Below are positions 6,903 to 14,418 of a stretch of 17,723 nucleotides of DNA, piece by piece. The stretch covers positions 1 to 17,723 of the forward strand of contig CAKUIV010000028.1 in the NCBI GenBank assembly GCA_934661105.1, in the 5' to 3' direction. The stretch comes from an uncultured Ellagibacter sp. (GTDB lineage Bacteria > Actinomycetota > Coriobacteriia > Coriobacteriales > Eggerthellaceae). The notes under the pieces are model-generated. The model saw only the letters and a program-made list of their open reading frames with translations. It did not search any database and was not told the origin of the DNA. Position 1 is the stretch's first letter. Every line of letters begins with the position of its first letter. The translations under genes were made by a program, and so were the position numbers.

Positions 6903-6931
6903 AGTATACCTTCCTCTCGCCAAAAGCGCAA
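6903..6931 (-). promoter_or_regulatory. Sigma-70-type promoter for infC-rpmI-rplT
   Basis: On the minus strand, a -35 box TTGCGC (6931-6926) is separated by exactly 17 bases from a -10 box TATACT (6908-6903). The predicted transcription start is near 6896. This is the clearest promoter in the window and lies in the 40-base gap after the preceding membrane-protein gene. Confidence 0.78.
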
Positions 6932-6943
6932 GGGAAATTTCAT

Positions 6944-8323
6944 CTATGCGTTGATGTACACATAGATGATGCGGATGGTGTCCGCGAGGTTGCCCGAAGC
7001 GTTCGCGACCGTGTAGTCGTACGACAGGACAGCCGACCAGGTATGCGGCGTGCCATCGATGTCGACCTGTCCCGTGAACGGGCAGTACTCCTTCACGAGC
7101 GTGGTGCCGTCAGAGGCGTAGGTCGAGTACTGCGTCTTATCGGATGGAAGCGCCACGGTTCCCGTTGGAACCTGGATGCCCGCCTCCTGCAACGTCTTCT
7201 CGATGATCGACTCGTTTTTCACCGCATCGGAAAACGAGAGTGCGCCGTAGCCGAGCGACGCCGTGCCCGCGGAATAGCCCGCCTGCACGACCTTGCCGTC
7301 CTCGTCGAGGCCGAGATACACCGTCGGCGTTCCCGTGCGCGTGTCGGCAGGCTCGTCGGTAAGCGCGACACGGACGTCGGTCTTGATGGGATTGCCTTCC
7401 TCGTTGACGTCGTTCGTGCTTGTGACCTGCGCGCCCTTGCCGATCTTCGCGATCGCCTCATCTTGCGTCGCGCCGAGAATCGACGTCAGATTCGGAGCGC
7501 TCGTCTTCTTGACGGTTTGGCTTGAGGAGTCCTGGCCGTCCGATTCCTGCAGAGAACTCGCCTCTTGCGAGCTTTGCTGCTGCTGGGTCTGCTGATAGGC
7601 TGCGGTCTGGGCGGTTTGGAAGAGCTTGACCGCGAAGAAACCGCCCGCAGCGAGCAAGATGACGAGCAACACGACGACGACGATGAGGATGCGGCGCATG
7701 CGATGGGACTTGCGCATGTAGGTGGGAACCTCGGGCTTGCCGGTGCCGCCCTTCGCGCAATGGCGCCCGCGAGGCGCATCGTCCGCAGCGGGAAGCGCGG
7801 CGCCGTCATCGTCGAAGGCCGACGGCTCGGCGACGGGCTCGAGCGCGTCGAGTGCGTCGGGGTACTCGTCGTCGGTGTCGCCCTTGTAGCTGAACCCGCC
7901 CGCATGAGCGGCCTTGCCCGAGGCGACGCCGTCCTGCTCGGCCGAAGCCTCATCGACTTCATCGGCTTCATCGCTCGCGCACGTCTCGGCTGCCTCTTCT
8001 TCGGCCCGTTCCTCTTCGCACTCGTAGAAGTCGCGGCCCGCCTCGACCGCTTCGGTGAAGCGCTCGAGCTTGCTGGAAAAGCCGCTTTTCCCCTTGTATC
8101 CGTCACTCGAAGCGATGGGTGAGAACGCCTGCGTGAGGCCGATGTCGTTCTCGCGATCGGCCGCCGGGCGCGGGCGATAGCCGTCCGCAAGCTCCTCTTC
8201 GGCGTCGTCTCCTATCGGGGCGAACGCCTGCGTGAGGCCGATGTCGTTCTCGCGATCGGCCTTCTCGACTTCTTCGAAGGATTTGTCCATGCCATCTGCG
8301 TTTTTTCGAGTGTGTCTCGGCAT
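6944..8323 (-). CDS. Single-pass membrane protein with acidic cytoplasmic region and duplicated motif; unknown function
   Basis: I do not recognise this 459-residue protein. Residues 1-205 are acidic and probably disordered, and contain two copies of ADRENDIGLTQAF followed by APIG or SPIA (22-38 and 55-71, 33 residues apart). A basic MRKSHRMRR stretch leads into one membrane helix (about 211-235). A Gln/Ser-rich linker (240-272) and an outer domain of ~185 residues follow; the outer part opens with a weakly PASTA-like NLTSILGATQDEAIAKI and ends YDYTV...RIIYVYINA. Topology is N-in, C-out by the positive-inside rule. The ATG at 8323 has AGGAAGG 11 bases upstream; the open frame extends 9 codons further. 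The gene is 45 bases after a small membrane protein gene and probably shares its transcript. An envelope or signalling role is possible but unproven. Confidence 0.85.
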   Translation of the reverse strand: MPRHTRKNADGMDKSFEEVEKADRENDIGLTQAFAPIGDDAEEELADGYRPRPAADRENDIGLTQAFSPIASSDGYKGKSGFSSKLERFTEAVEAGRDFYECEEERAEEEAAETCASDEADEVDEASAEQDGVASGKAAHAGGFSYKGDTDDEYPDALDALEPVAEPSAFDDDGAALPAADDAPRGRHCAKGGTGKPEVPTYMRKSHRMRRILIVVVVLLVILLAAGGFFAVKLFQTAQTAAYQQTQQQQSSQEASSLQESDGQDSSSQTVKKTSAPNLTSILGATQDEAIAKIGKGAQVTSTNDVNEEGNPIKTDVRVALTDEPADTRTGTPTVYLGLDEDGKVVQAGYSAGTASLGYGALSFSDAVKNESIIEKTLQEAGIQVPTGTVALPSDKTQYSTYASDGTTLVKEYCPFTGQVDIDGTPHTWSAVLSYDYTVANASGNLADTIRIIYVYINA

Positions 8324-8368
8324 CGTGATTCCAACCTTCCTAAAAAGCACGACCTGCTGGGCGGCCGT

Positions 8369-8746
8369 CTATCTCAAGAACATGTAGTAGACCGCGAAGG
8401 CGACGACGCCGATGACCGCGACGGCGATGATCGCCTTCTGCATCGTGGACATCTTCGCGCCCTGCAAGTCGTCGAGCGTCGTTTCCTCGTAGCGATCGCG
8501 CGCGGCCTTGCGCGAAGAAGCCGTCGGCGCTTCGGCCTTCGGGGATGCGCTTGCCCGCTGCGCATCGTCGGGTGCGCCAACGCCCTCACGCGCGGGTTCG
8601 GACGCCGGCTCGGGCTTCGAAGAAGCACGTGGCGCAGCCTGGCTTGAAGAAGCCGCTGCATGCGCGGCGCCGGCGACGATCACCACGTCATCGTCGTCTC
8701 CTGCAGACACGCTGATATGGGAAAACCTCGGTTCGTCTTGCGCCAT
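8369..8746 (-). CDS. Small tail-anchored membrane protein, unknown function
   Basis: A 125-residue protein of unrecognised family. It has an acidic N-terminal patch (GDDDDVVIV, 16-24) and a low-complexity Ala/Ser/Pro/Glu linker (about 26-80). A short YEETTLDDLQGAK segment (86-98) follows, and a single C-terminal membrane helix (about 104-122) is followed by only FLR. No signal peptide is visible, so the bulk should face the cytoplasm with the helix as a tail anchor. The ATG at 8746 has AAGGAAGG about 8 bases upstream, and a TATAAT box lies 33 bases upstream. It is the first gene of a likely two-gene unit with the larger membrane protein; both have acidic disordered cytoplasmic parts. Confidence 0.8.
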   Translation of the reverse strand: MAQDEPRFSHISVSAGDDDDVVIVAGAAHAAASSSQAAPRASSKPEPASEPAREGVGAPDDAQRASASPKAEAPTASSRKAARDRYEETTLDDLQGAKMSTMQKAIIAVAVIGVVAFAVYYMFLR

Positions 8747-8778
8747 GGCCCTGCCCTTCCTTTCGTTATCGCCAACAG

Positions 8779-8784
8779 ATTATA
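8779..8784 (-). promoter_or_regulatory. -10 box of the two-gene membrane-protein unit
   Basis: A perfect TATAAT on the minus strand lies 33 bases upstream of the small membrane protein start, giving a ~25-base untranslated leader. No good -35 hexamer is seen 16-18 bases further upstream, so this is only a probable promoter. Confidence 0.5.
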
Positions 8785-8902
8785 AATGATTGGAAAGCCC
8801 TGCGCGATTCCTTGGCGATATATCCACGCACCGCCGCGAGGGGGCGGCGTTGTGAGACAATGGGCGAATAAAACCCTCCGCATTCCCAAGAAAGGCATCG
8901 AC

Positions 8903-11848
8903 ATGGATTTGCAACCTGCACAGACGATGCACGGCTTCACCGTCCGCACCGCAGAGGACCTGCCCGAGATCGACGGGCGCGCCTACGTCTTCGACCACGC
9001 GTCGACGGGCGCGCAGCTCCTCTATCTCCGAAACGACGACTCCAACAAGGCGTTCTCCATCGCCTTCAAGACGCCCCCGAAAGACGACACGGGCGTCTTC
9101 CACATCCTCGAGCATTCCGTCTTGTGCGGGTCGGGCAAGTTTCCCGTCAAAGAGCCGTTCGTGAACCTGCTCAAAAGCTCGATGCAGACGTTCTTGAACG
9201 CCATGACCTACCCCGACAAGACCGTCTACCCCGTCGCGAGCACAAGCGAGCAGGATCTGCTGAACCTCATGGACGTCTACCTCGACGCGGTCTTCCATCC
9301 GGCGATCTACTCCAAGCGCACCATCTTCGAGCAGGAAGGCTGGCATATCGAAACCGTCGCCGATAAGGATGCAGCGTCGGACAGCACGGCGCTCGCCTAC
9401 AACGGCGTGGTCTACAACGAGATGAAGGGCGCCCTGTCCGACCCCGAATCGGTGCTCTACGACGAGCTCTCGGCAGCGCTGTTCCCCGACACGGCCTACC
9501 GTTTCGAATCGGGCGGAAAGCCCTCCGCCATCCCGACGCTTTCCTACGAGGACTTCCTTGACACCCACCGCCGCCATTACAATGCCGCGAACGCGAAGAT
9601 CGTGCTGTACGGCGACATGGACATCGACCGTTTCCTCGCTTTCGTCGACGAGCGCCTGCGAAACGTCTCGCCCGCAAACGACGGCGAAGCCGCCCCCCGC
9701 GAGCCGAACCCGCTTGCACTGCAGGCGCCCGTGCGCTCCTTTGGAAACCGCAAGAAGATGAAGACCGCTCCCGAGAACGCCTGCTGCGCCGTCGGCTACG
9801 TCATCGGCGAAGCCCGCGACCGTGAGCGGATGCTCGCCGCCGACGTGCTGCTCGACGCGATCATGGGATCGAATGAGGCGCCTGTGAAGCGAGCGCTGCT
9901 CGACGCCGGGCTCGCCGACGACGTGCAAGCCTACGTCGCCGACGCGATGCTGCAGCCCTTCGCCGTCGTTCAGCTGCGCGGAATCGACGGCGAAGCCGCC
10001 CAGAAGCTCCGTCCCGCGTTCGAGGGCGCGGTCCGCACGCTCGCCGACGGAGCGCTCGACCGCGGCATCGTGGAGGCAGCCCTCTCCCACGCCGAGTTCC
10101 TCCTGCGCGAGCGAAACTTCGGCATGGCCGACGGCGTCATGTTCGCCTGCTCGTGCATGGCAAGCTGGCTGTACCACGACGACGCGCCGTGCGATTACCT
10201 TCGCTACGAGCAAGCGTTCAAGAACCTTCGCGCAAAGCTCGACGAAGGTTACTTCGAGCAGCTTTTACGCGAGCTGTTCCTTGAAAACGACCATGCTGCG
10301 AGCGCCGAGATCGTGCCCGCAGAAGACGCGGGCGAGAAGAGCGAGGCGGACTCTCGCATCGAGAGCCTTGCCCATACCCTCGACGAGGCGGGCAGACAGG
10401 AAATCGAGCACGAGGTCGAGAAGCTGCGCCGCGCGCAGGAGACCCCCGACTCGCCCGAGGCTTTGGCGTCGCTGCCCCGCATGCGGCCCAGCGACATCGA
10501 CGACGCGCCCGCAGAGCCGGCCTATGCGCTCGACGACGAGGGCCCCGTGCCCTGCCTTCGCCACGATGTCGCCACGCACGGCATCGTGTACGCTTACCGC
10601 TACTTCGGGCTCGATCGACTCTCCTTCGAAGAGCTGCCCTACGCGACCGTGCTCGCGATGCTCCTCGGAAAGCTGGCAACCGATGCGCACACCGCGACCG
10701 AGATCGACACGCTCGCGCAAAGCAAGCTCGGCAACCTCTCGCTCTTCACGGAAGTGCACGAACACGCGACCGATCGGGACACGTTGTTCCCCACGATGAC
10801 GCTTTCCGCTTCGGCCCTTTCCGCCAACGCTGAATGGGCGGCGAGCCTGCCGACCGAGATCCTCCTTTCCACCGATTTCTCCGATGCAGGGAAGATAAAA
10901 GACGTGCTCATCCAAAAACGCGTCGCGATGGAGCAGGGTTTCGCGAACGCCGGCCACAGCGCGGCAATGGCGCATGCGGCGTCGTATTACCTGCCCGCAG
11001 CCGTGGTGCGCGAGCAGCTGGGAGGCGTCGGGTTCTACCGCTTCCTGAAACGCCTCATCGACAACTACGATGAGGAAAAGGACGCCCTCGCCGAAAAGCT
11101 CGACGACATCGCGCGCCGCATCTTCGTCGACGACAATTGCCTTTTGAGCTATTCGGGCGACGACGCGGATCTCGCGCGCGCAGCCGCATCCGGCATGATC
11201 CTCGAGCGCTCATCCGCCGATGGGGACGCGAAGCGCCTTCTCGTCGTGCCGCAACCGCGTATCCCCGAATCCCCCGAAGCGTTCGTCGTCCCCACCGACG
11301 TCACCTACGCCGCGCAAGGCTACGATCGCCGGTTGCTCGATGCGCCGTATTCGGGGGCATGGCTCGTTGCGTCGCGCGCGCTGTCGTACGATTACCTGTG
11401 GAACGAGGTGCGCGTGAAGGGCGGCGCCTACGGTGCGGGATTCTCCACCACTCGCCCGGGCAACATGCGCTTTTACTCCTACCGCGATCCGCATCTCGAC
11501 GAGACGCTCGCCCGTTTCGCCGCAGCAGGGTCGTGGCTTGGAAAGTTCGACCCGACCGAGGCCGAAATGGACGGCTACGTGGTTTCGACCGTTGCGGGAA
11601 TCGACTCGCCGGTGAAGCCGCGCGAGCTCGCTCGCAGGCAGGACGGCCAGTTCATCTCGAAGCTCTCCCCCGACGCCCGAGCGAAGGTTCGCGAGGAAAC
11701 GGTTCGCACGACGCCTGCCGAGGTGCGCGCTTTAGGGTCCGCGGTGAGCGCATGCGCCGAGAAGCGGGCCGTCTGCGTGTTTGGCAACCGGGAAATCATC
11801 GAGGAAGCGAAGACTGACTTCACCGTCATCGACTTGCTGAAGGAATAG
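8903..11848 (+). CDS. M16C zinc metallopeptidase (presequence protease/insulinase family)
   Basis: A 981-residue protein of the PreP/Cym1 type, which degrades short unstructured peptides in a closed chamber. The inverted zinc motif HILEH (67-71) lies in VFHILEHSVLCGSGKFPVKEPF, and the distal glutamate is in YNGVVYNEMKGAL (Glu173). The first M16 domain is followed by the M16C linker region and an inactive second half ending near VRVKGGAYGAGF and the C-terminal FGNRE segment. Length matches the ~970-residue family. No signal peptide is seen, so it should be cytoplasmic. The ATG at 8903 has AAAGG 7 bases upstream and gives a normal start; the open frame runs back to 8786 without family features. 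It is a single-gene unit with no clear promoter. Confidence 0.95.
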   Translation: MDLQPAQTMHGFTVRTAEDLPEIDGRAYVFDHASTGAQLLYLRNDDSNKAFSIAFKTPPKDDTGVFHILEHSVLCGSGKFPVKEPFVNLLKSSMQTFLNAMTYPDKTVYPVASTSEQDLLNLMDVYLDAVFHPAIYSKRTIFEQEGWHIETVADKDAASDSTALAYNGVVYNEMKGALSDPESVLYDELSAALFPDTAYRFESGGKPSAIPTLSYEDFLDTHRRHYNAANAKIVLYGDMDIDRFLAFVDERLRNVSPANDGEAAPREPNPLALQAPVRSFGNRKKMKTAPENACCAVGYVIGEARDRERMLAADVLLDAIMGSNEAPVKRALLDAGLADDVQAYVADAMLQPFAVVQLRGIDGEAAQKLRPAFEGAVRTLADGALDRGIVEAALSHAEFLLRERNFGMADGVMFACSCMASWLYHDDAPCDYLRYEQAFKNLRAKLDEGYFEQLLRELFLENDHAASAEIVPAEDAGEKSEADSRIESLAHTLDEAGRQEIEHEVEKLRRAQETPDSPEALASLPRMRPSDIDDAPAEPAYALDDEGPVPCLRHDVATHGIVYAYRYFGLDRLSFEELPYATVLAMLLGKLATDAHTATEIDTLAQSKLGNLSLFTEVHEHATDRDTLFPTMTLSASALSANAEWAASLPTEILLSTDFSDAGKIKDVLIQKRVAMEQGFANAGHSAAMAHAASYYLPAAVVREQLGGVGFYRFLKRLIDNYDEEKDALAEKLDDIARRIFVDDNCLLSYSGDDADLARAAASGMILERSSADGDAKRLLVVPQPRIPESPEAFVVPTDVTYAAQGYDRRLLDAPYSGAWLVASRALSYDYLWNEVRVKGGAYGAGFSTTRPGNMRFYSYRDPHLDETLARFAAAGSWLGKFDPTEAEMDGYVVSTVAGIDSPVKPRELARRQDGQFISKLSPDARAKVREETVRTTPAEVRALGSAVSACAEKRAVCVFGNREIIEEAKTDFTVIDLLKE

Positions 11849-11877
11849 GAGACCGCGACCTGTGGGCCGCGAAGCGC

Positions 11878-11910
11878 GGTGCGCGGGCCGTCGGAGGCGG
11901 CCTGCGCACC
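11878..11910 (+). terminator. Strong hairpin after the M16C peptidase gene
   Basis: A 13-bp RNA stem (11878-11890 with 11898-11910, one G-U pair, 7-base loop) starts 30 bases past the stop codon. It lacks a T-run, so it may protect or end the transcript weakly rather than be a full intrinsic terminator. Confidence 0.4.
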
Positions 11911-11961
11911 GCATGCGGCAATCGCGCGAAAGCACATCGTCGACGACGTACCGAAACCATG

Positions 11962-11999
11962 AAAAAGCGCCTCGAGGGAATGAACCCTCGAGGCGCTTT
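11962..11999 (-). terminator. Intrinsic terminator between convergent peptidase and solute-binding genes
   Basis: A perfect 15-bp stem AAAGCGCCTCGAGGG (11964-11978) with its complement (11985-11999) and a 6-base loop. On the minus strand it continues into T5 and ends the solute-binding protein transcript about 33 bases after its stop codon. On the plus strand only TTT follows, but it probably works in both directions. Confidence 0.88.
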
Positions 12000-12031
12000 C
12001 GCGTTCGGGAATGGAGGTTAAACCAGGGGCG

Positions 12032-13012
12032 CTACGAGGCCTTGACGGCGTTCGCGCCAGCCTGTCCCGTCGTGGCCGCGGACGAATCGGAAGACGTCGT
12101 CGTGGACGTGGACGAATCCGCCGTCGTCGCCGACGAATCGCTCGAGGTGGTGGATTGCACCTTGTTGCCCGCCTTCGCTCCCGCCGTCAGACGCGTAGAG
12201 GAAAGATCGACCGTCGTGCCGAGCCATTTCGTCTGGATGACGTCGATGACGCCGTTCTTCGAGAGATTCGACAGCGCGTCGGACACCGCCGTCTTCAGCG
12301 CGGAATTGCTGTCGAGCACGCCGGCGCAGTACCCGCTCGGAACCTGCATGAGCGCCACGATGTTCGCGTCGACGTTCGATCCGTTCGCGTAGTACATGCC
12401 GACGACCGCATCGGCCGCGACGTACTGCACGCTTCCCGAGGAAAGCGCGGCGAACGCTTCCTTCGGGCTGCTCGTCGAGGTGAGCGAGGAATCGCCGAAC
12501 TCGTTCATGACCGCCCATGCGCTCGTGGAAGACACCTGCGCGGCGAACTTGGCGCCCGTCGCCGCCGTGGGAATCGCCGCGTTCTTCGACATCGCGAACA
12601 GGGCGATGCCCGTTGACAGATAGGAATCGGATTTCCAGAACGAGCCGTCGCTGCTGTTCTTGTCGACGCCGAGCACCATGTCGACGTCGCCGTTCTTGAG
12701 CGCGCCTTCGGGGTCGCTTCCCACATCGGAGATGGAGAGCTTGAGCCCCATGCTGTCGGCGATCGCCGCGGCGATGTCGACGTCGATGCCGACGATTTTG
12801 CTGCCCGACATGCCGGCAAGCGGGGCGCGCCCGGTGTTGACGCCCACATGAAGCACGCCGTCTTCCTTGATGGTCGGGGTTTGCACCTGAGGGGTCTTCG
12901 TCTCGGGAGCGTATGCCGACGAGGCTGACGCGCAGCCGGTGAGCGCTACGGTAAACGCCATGACGCCGGCAAGCGCCATGCACAGGACCGCTTTGCGAAA
13001 ACGTTTCGCCAC
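12032..13012 (-). CDS. Orphan ABC solute-binding lipoprotein (family 3-like)
   Basis: A 326-residue lipoprotein. A basic start (MAKRFRK), a hydrophobic stretch and the lipobox LTGC (Cys27) give membrane anchoring. The body resembles amino-acid-type family 3 binding proteins: VLHVGVNTG, IVGIDVDIAAAIADSMGLKL, GDVDMVLGV, ALFAMSKN, YVAADAVVGMYY and VIDVIQTKWLG. The segment that normally has an arginine holding the ligand carboxylate reads DKNSSDGSFWKSDSYLSTG and has none, so the ligand may not be a standard amino acid. The last ~40 residues are almost only Ser, Thr, Ala and Asp, an unusual addition. The GTG start at 13012 has GGAGG 5 bases upstream. No permease or ATPase gene is adjacent. A long structured leader lies upstream. 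Confidence 0.88.
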   Translation of the reverse strand: MAKRFRKAVLCMALAGVMAFTVALTGCASASSAYAPETKTPQVQTPTIKEDGVLHVGVNTGRAPLAGMSGSKIVGIDVDIAAAIADSMGLKLSISDVGSDPEGALKNGDVDMVLGVDKNSSDGSFWKSDSYLSTGIALFAMSKNAAIPTAATGAKFAAQVSSTSAWAVMNEFGDSSLTSTSSPKEAFAALSSGSVQYVAADAVVGMYYANGSNVDANIVALMQVPSGYCAGVLDSNSALKTAVSDALSNLSKNGVIDVIQTKWLGTTVDLSSTRLTAGAKAGNKVQSTTSSDSSATTADSSTSTTTSSDSSAATTGQAGANAVKAS

Positions 13013-13036
13013 AAGAACCTCCGTCTAGTCGTTTTC

Positions 13037-13294
13037 ATGCGCTTCTTTCGGCTGACCTAGTCTTTGCCCCCACACTCGCGCACTGGGACTTGAGCTTGCA
13101 CCCGTGGGTCCTCTCGTCCGCGGCGACCGTATGCCGCGCAAATAGGTTTTCGGACGGTGCGACTTACCTCTAGGACGCGCCATGCTCGCCATACGGTAAA
13201 ACCGCATGCCTTACGTGGATCCTTTCGACCGCGTCTGCCATGGACTGAGAGGCGCTTCGGCGCCTCCGCAACTACAGACCCGAAAGAAGCACAT
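13037..13294 (-). ncRNA. Candidate structured RNA or cis-regulatory leader (~258 nt), unidentified
   Basis: Read on the minus strand, 13294-13280 pairs with 13051-13037 as a 15-bp stem (core CTTCTTTCGG / CCGAAAGAAG) closing 228 bases. Inside are a perfect GAGGCGC-CGAA-GCGCCTC hairpin, a CATGCGG/CCGTATG hairpin (13208-13202 with 13196-13190), a two-tier stem (13156-13152 with 13119-13115; 13137-13133 with 13124-13120) and GTCCT/AGGAC around the latter. The closing stem and the CATGCGG hairpin each contain one G-U pair on this strand that would be an A-C mismatch on the plus strand, favouring a minus-strand RNA. A weak -10 (TACACT, 13303-13298) would start transcription near 13291. It ends 24 bases before the solute-binding gene. 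I do not recognise a known riboswitch; a raiA-type RNA is one hypothesis because comF is next door. Confidence 0.5.
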
Positions 13295-13304
13295 TCAAGT
13301 GTAG

Positions 13305-13567
13305 CAGATGGGATAGCCCTCGAGCACCGCGAGCCCGTATCTCCCGCTTTCGCACGAATGCGCGAAGCGAGCGCTTCGAAGATCGGGGCCTCTGTCGAAA
13401 TCCCGTTGGAAAACGAAGCGTTGCCGTGGCGCTCGAAGCGGTGGCGCAAGCGAGAAACGGCACCCCCTTCCAAAGCCTCAAGGAGACGGGAGAGCCGCGC
13501 TTCGCGCATCGCAGGCGCAATCGACGCGCACGGCCCGAAGGCGGAGCCGCCGCATACACGCTCTAGC
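13305..13567. other. Intergenic stretch without recognised gene
   Basis: This 263-base stretch between the structured-RNA candidate and comF is open in the comF frame, but its translation is Arg/Ala/Ser-rich and unlike ComF. I see one small inverted repeat (CGAAGC/GCTTCG near 13364-13379), no convincing promoter for comF and no ribosome site joined to a start codon. It must hold the comF promoter unless comF is expressed from further upstream. Confidence 0.5.
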
Positions 13568-14329
13568 ATGCGACCCATGGACACGACCGCAAACACCCGC
13601 CCCTCACATCTCGTCCGAGCATACGGAAGCGCGGCGGCAAACACGATCGCCGAGCTTATCTGGCCGACGAGATGCGCTGTGTGCGGCGAGCACGGAAGCC
13701 TCATCTGCGATAACTGCCGGGAAGAGCTTCCCTACCTCGACCTTTGGCGCGCCTGCCCGCGATGCGGCGCGGCGTTCGGACGCGTGCAGTGCACGGAATG
13801 CGATCCCGTGACGATGCGCACAGCGGGGCGCGAGCAGCTGCCCTTCGAGCGCCTCGTGAGCGCGCTTCACCTCACGAAGGCTTCGCGTATGATCGTGACC
13901 GCCTACAAGGACGCCGGGGAACGACGCCTCGCCGGCGAGATGGCGCGCATCATGGCGGAGTACGTGAGTCCCGAGGAACGCGCCGAAGCGCAGGGCATCG
14001 CCTTCATCCCCGCAACGGCCGCCGCTCGCAGGCGGCGGGGCTTCGACCACGCGGAATTGCTCGCCGAAGAGCTCGCGCACGTTGTCGAAACCCCCGTGCT
14101 GCCCCTGCTCGGTCGCCCGCGCGCGCTCGACCAGCGCACGCTTTCCCGCCGCGAGCGTATCGCGAACATGTCGCGCACGATGACGACGACGCCGGGGGCG
14201 TCTGCCCCGGAAACGCTCATCCTCATAGACGACGTGTGCACCACGGGCGCCACGCTCTCCGCGGCATGCGACGCCCTTGCGCAGGCGGGAGCCCGCCGCA
14301 TCCGCTGCCTCACCTTCGCGCGCGTATGA
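13568..14329 (+). CDS. comF: ComF family protein (double zinc finger plus phosphoribosyltransferase-like domain)
   Basis: A 250-253-residue ComF/ComFC-like protein. Numbered from the ATG at 13577, it has two CxxC zinc-knuckle pairs, Cys33/36/44/47 and Cys60/63/72/75. A type I PRTase fold follows, with the PRPP-loop motif LIDDVCTTGAT (216-226) and the family stretch RRRGFDHAELLAEELA. In competent bacteria, ComFC helps bring single-stranded DNA in and works with helicase ComFA; in others its role is unknown. No other competence genes are in the window. ATG codons at 13568 and 13577 are both possible, and neither has a clear ribosome site. The open frame continues to 13157 but the extension looks non-coding. 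Confidence 0.92.
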   Translation: MRPMDTTANTRPSHLVRAYGSAAANTIAELIWPTRCAVCGEHGSLICDNCREELPYLDLWRACPRCGAAFGRVQCTECDPVTMRTAGREQLPFERLVSALHLTKASRMIVTAYKDAGERRLAGEMARIMAEYVSPEERAEAQGIAFIPATAAARRRRGFDHAELLAEELAHVVETPVLPLLGRPRALDQRTLSRRERIANMSRTMTTTPGASAPETLILIDDVCTTGATLSAACDALAQAGARRIRCLTFARV

Positions 14330-14418
14330 GCGGAGAAGACGCCGTGCCGAGCGAGGGCGAACCCCTCCCCGGAAAGCCCGCCCCCGCCAAGCGACAGCCG
14401 AAAACGCTTGGGGTCAGC

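Noticed and set aside
8832..8849. GC hairpin CGCCGC/GCGGCG upstream of the M16C gene
   Set aside because: It has only 6 bp and no T-run, and is expected in GC-rich DNA.
8780..10213. 477-residue open frame antisense to the M16C peptidase
   Set aside because: The sense frame has clear catalytic motifs; the antisense product has no recognisable domain.
13025..13207. 60-residue minus-strand open frame (starting MRFYRMASMARPRG) upstream of the solute-binding gene
   Set aside because: It uses codons rare in this genome (AGA, CTA, ATA), has no family features and coincides with multiple RNA stems, so it is more likely part of a leader RNA.
13013..13300. T-box, cobalamin riboswitch, SRP RNA, RNase P RNA or tmRNA
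   Set aside because: The diagnostic sequences of each (for example GGGUGGNACCGCG, GCCACUG, GGUCAGG with AGCAGCC, ACAGAA, or a CCA-ended acceptor) are absent on both strands.
13157..13567. N-terminal extension of comF by up to 137 residues
   Set aside because: The extension is Arg/Ala/Ser-rich, has no ComF features, runs into the structured-RNA candidate and lacks a ribosome site at its start.
14387..14411. Hairpin CCAAGCG/CGCTTGG between comF and the ABC transporter gene
   Set aside because: It has 7 bp, an 11-base loop and no T-run on either side, so it is not convincing as a terminator.
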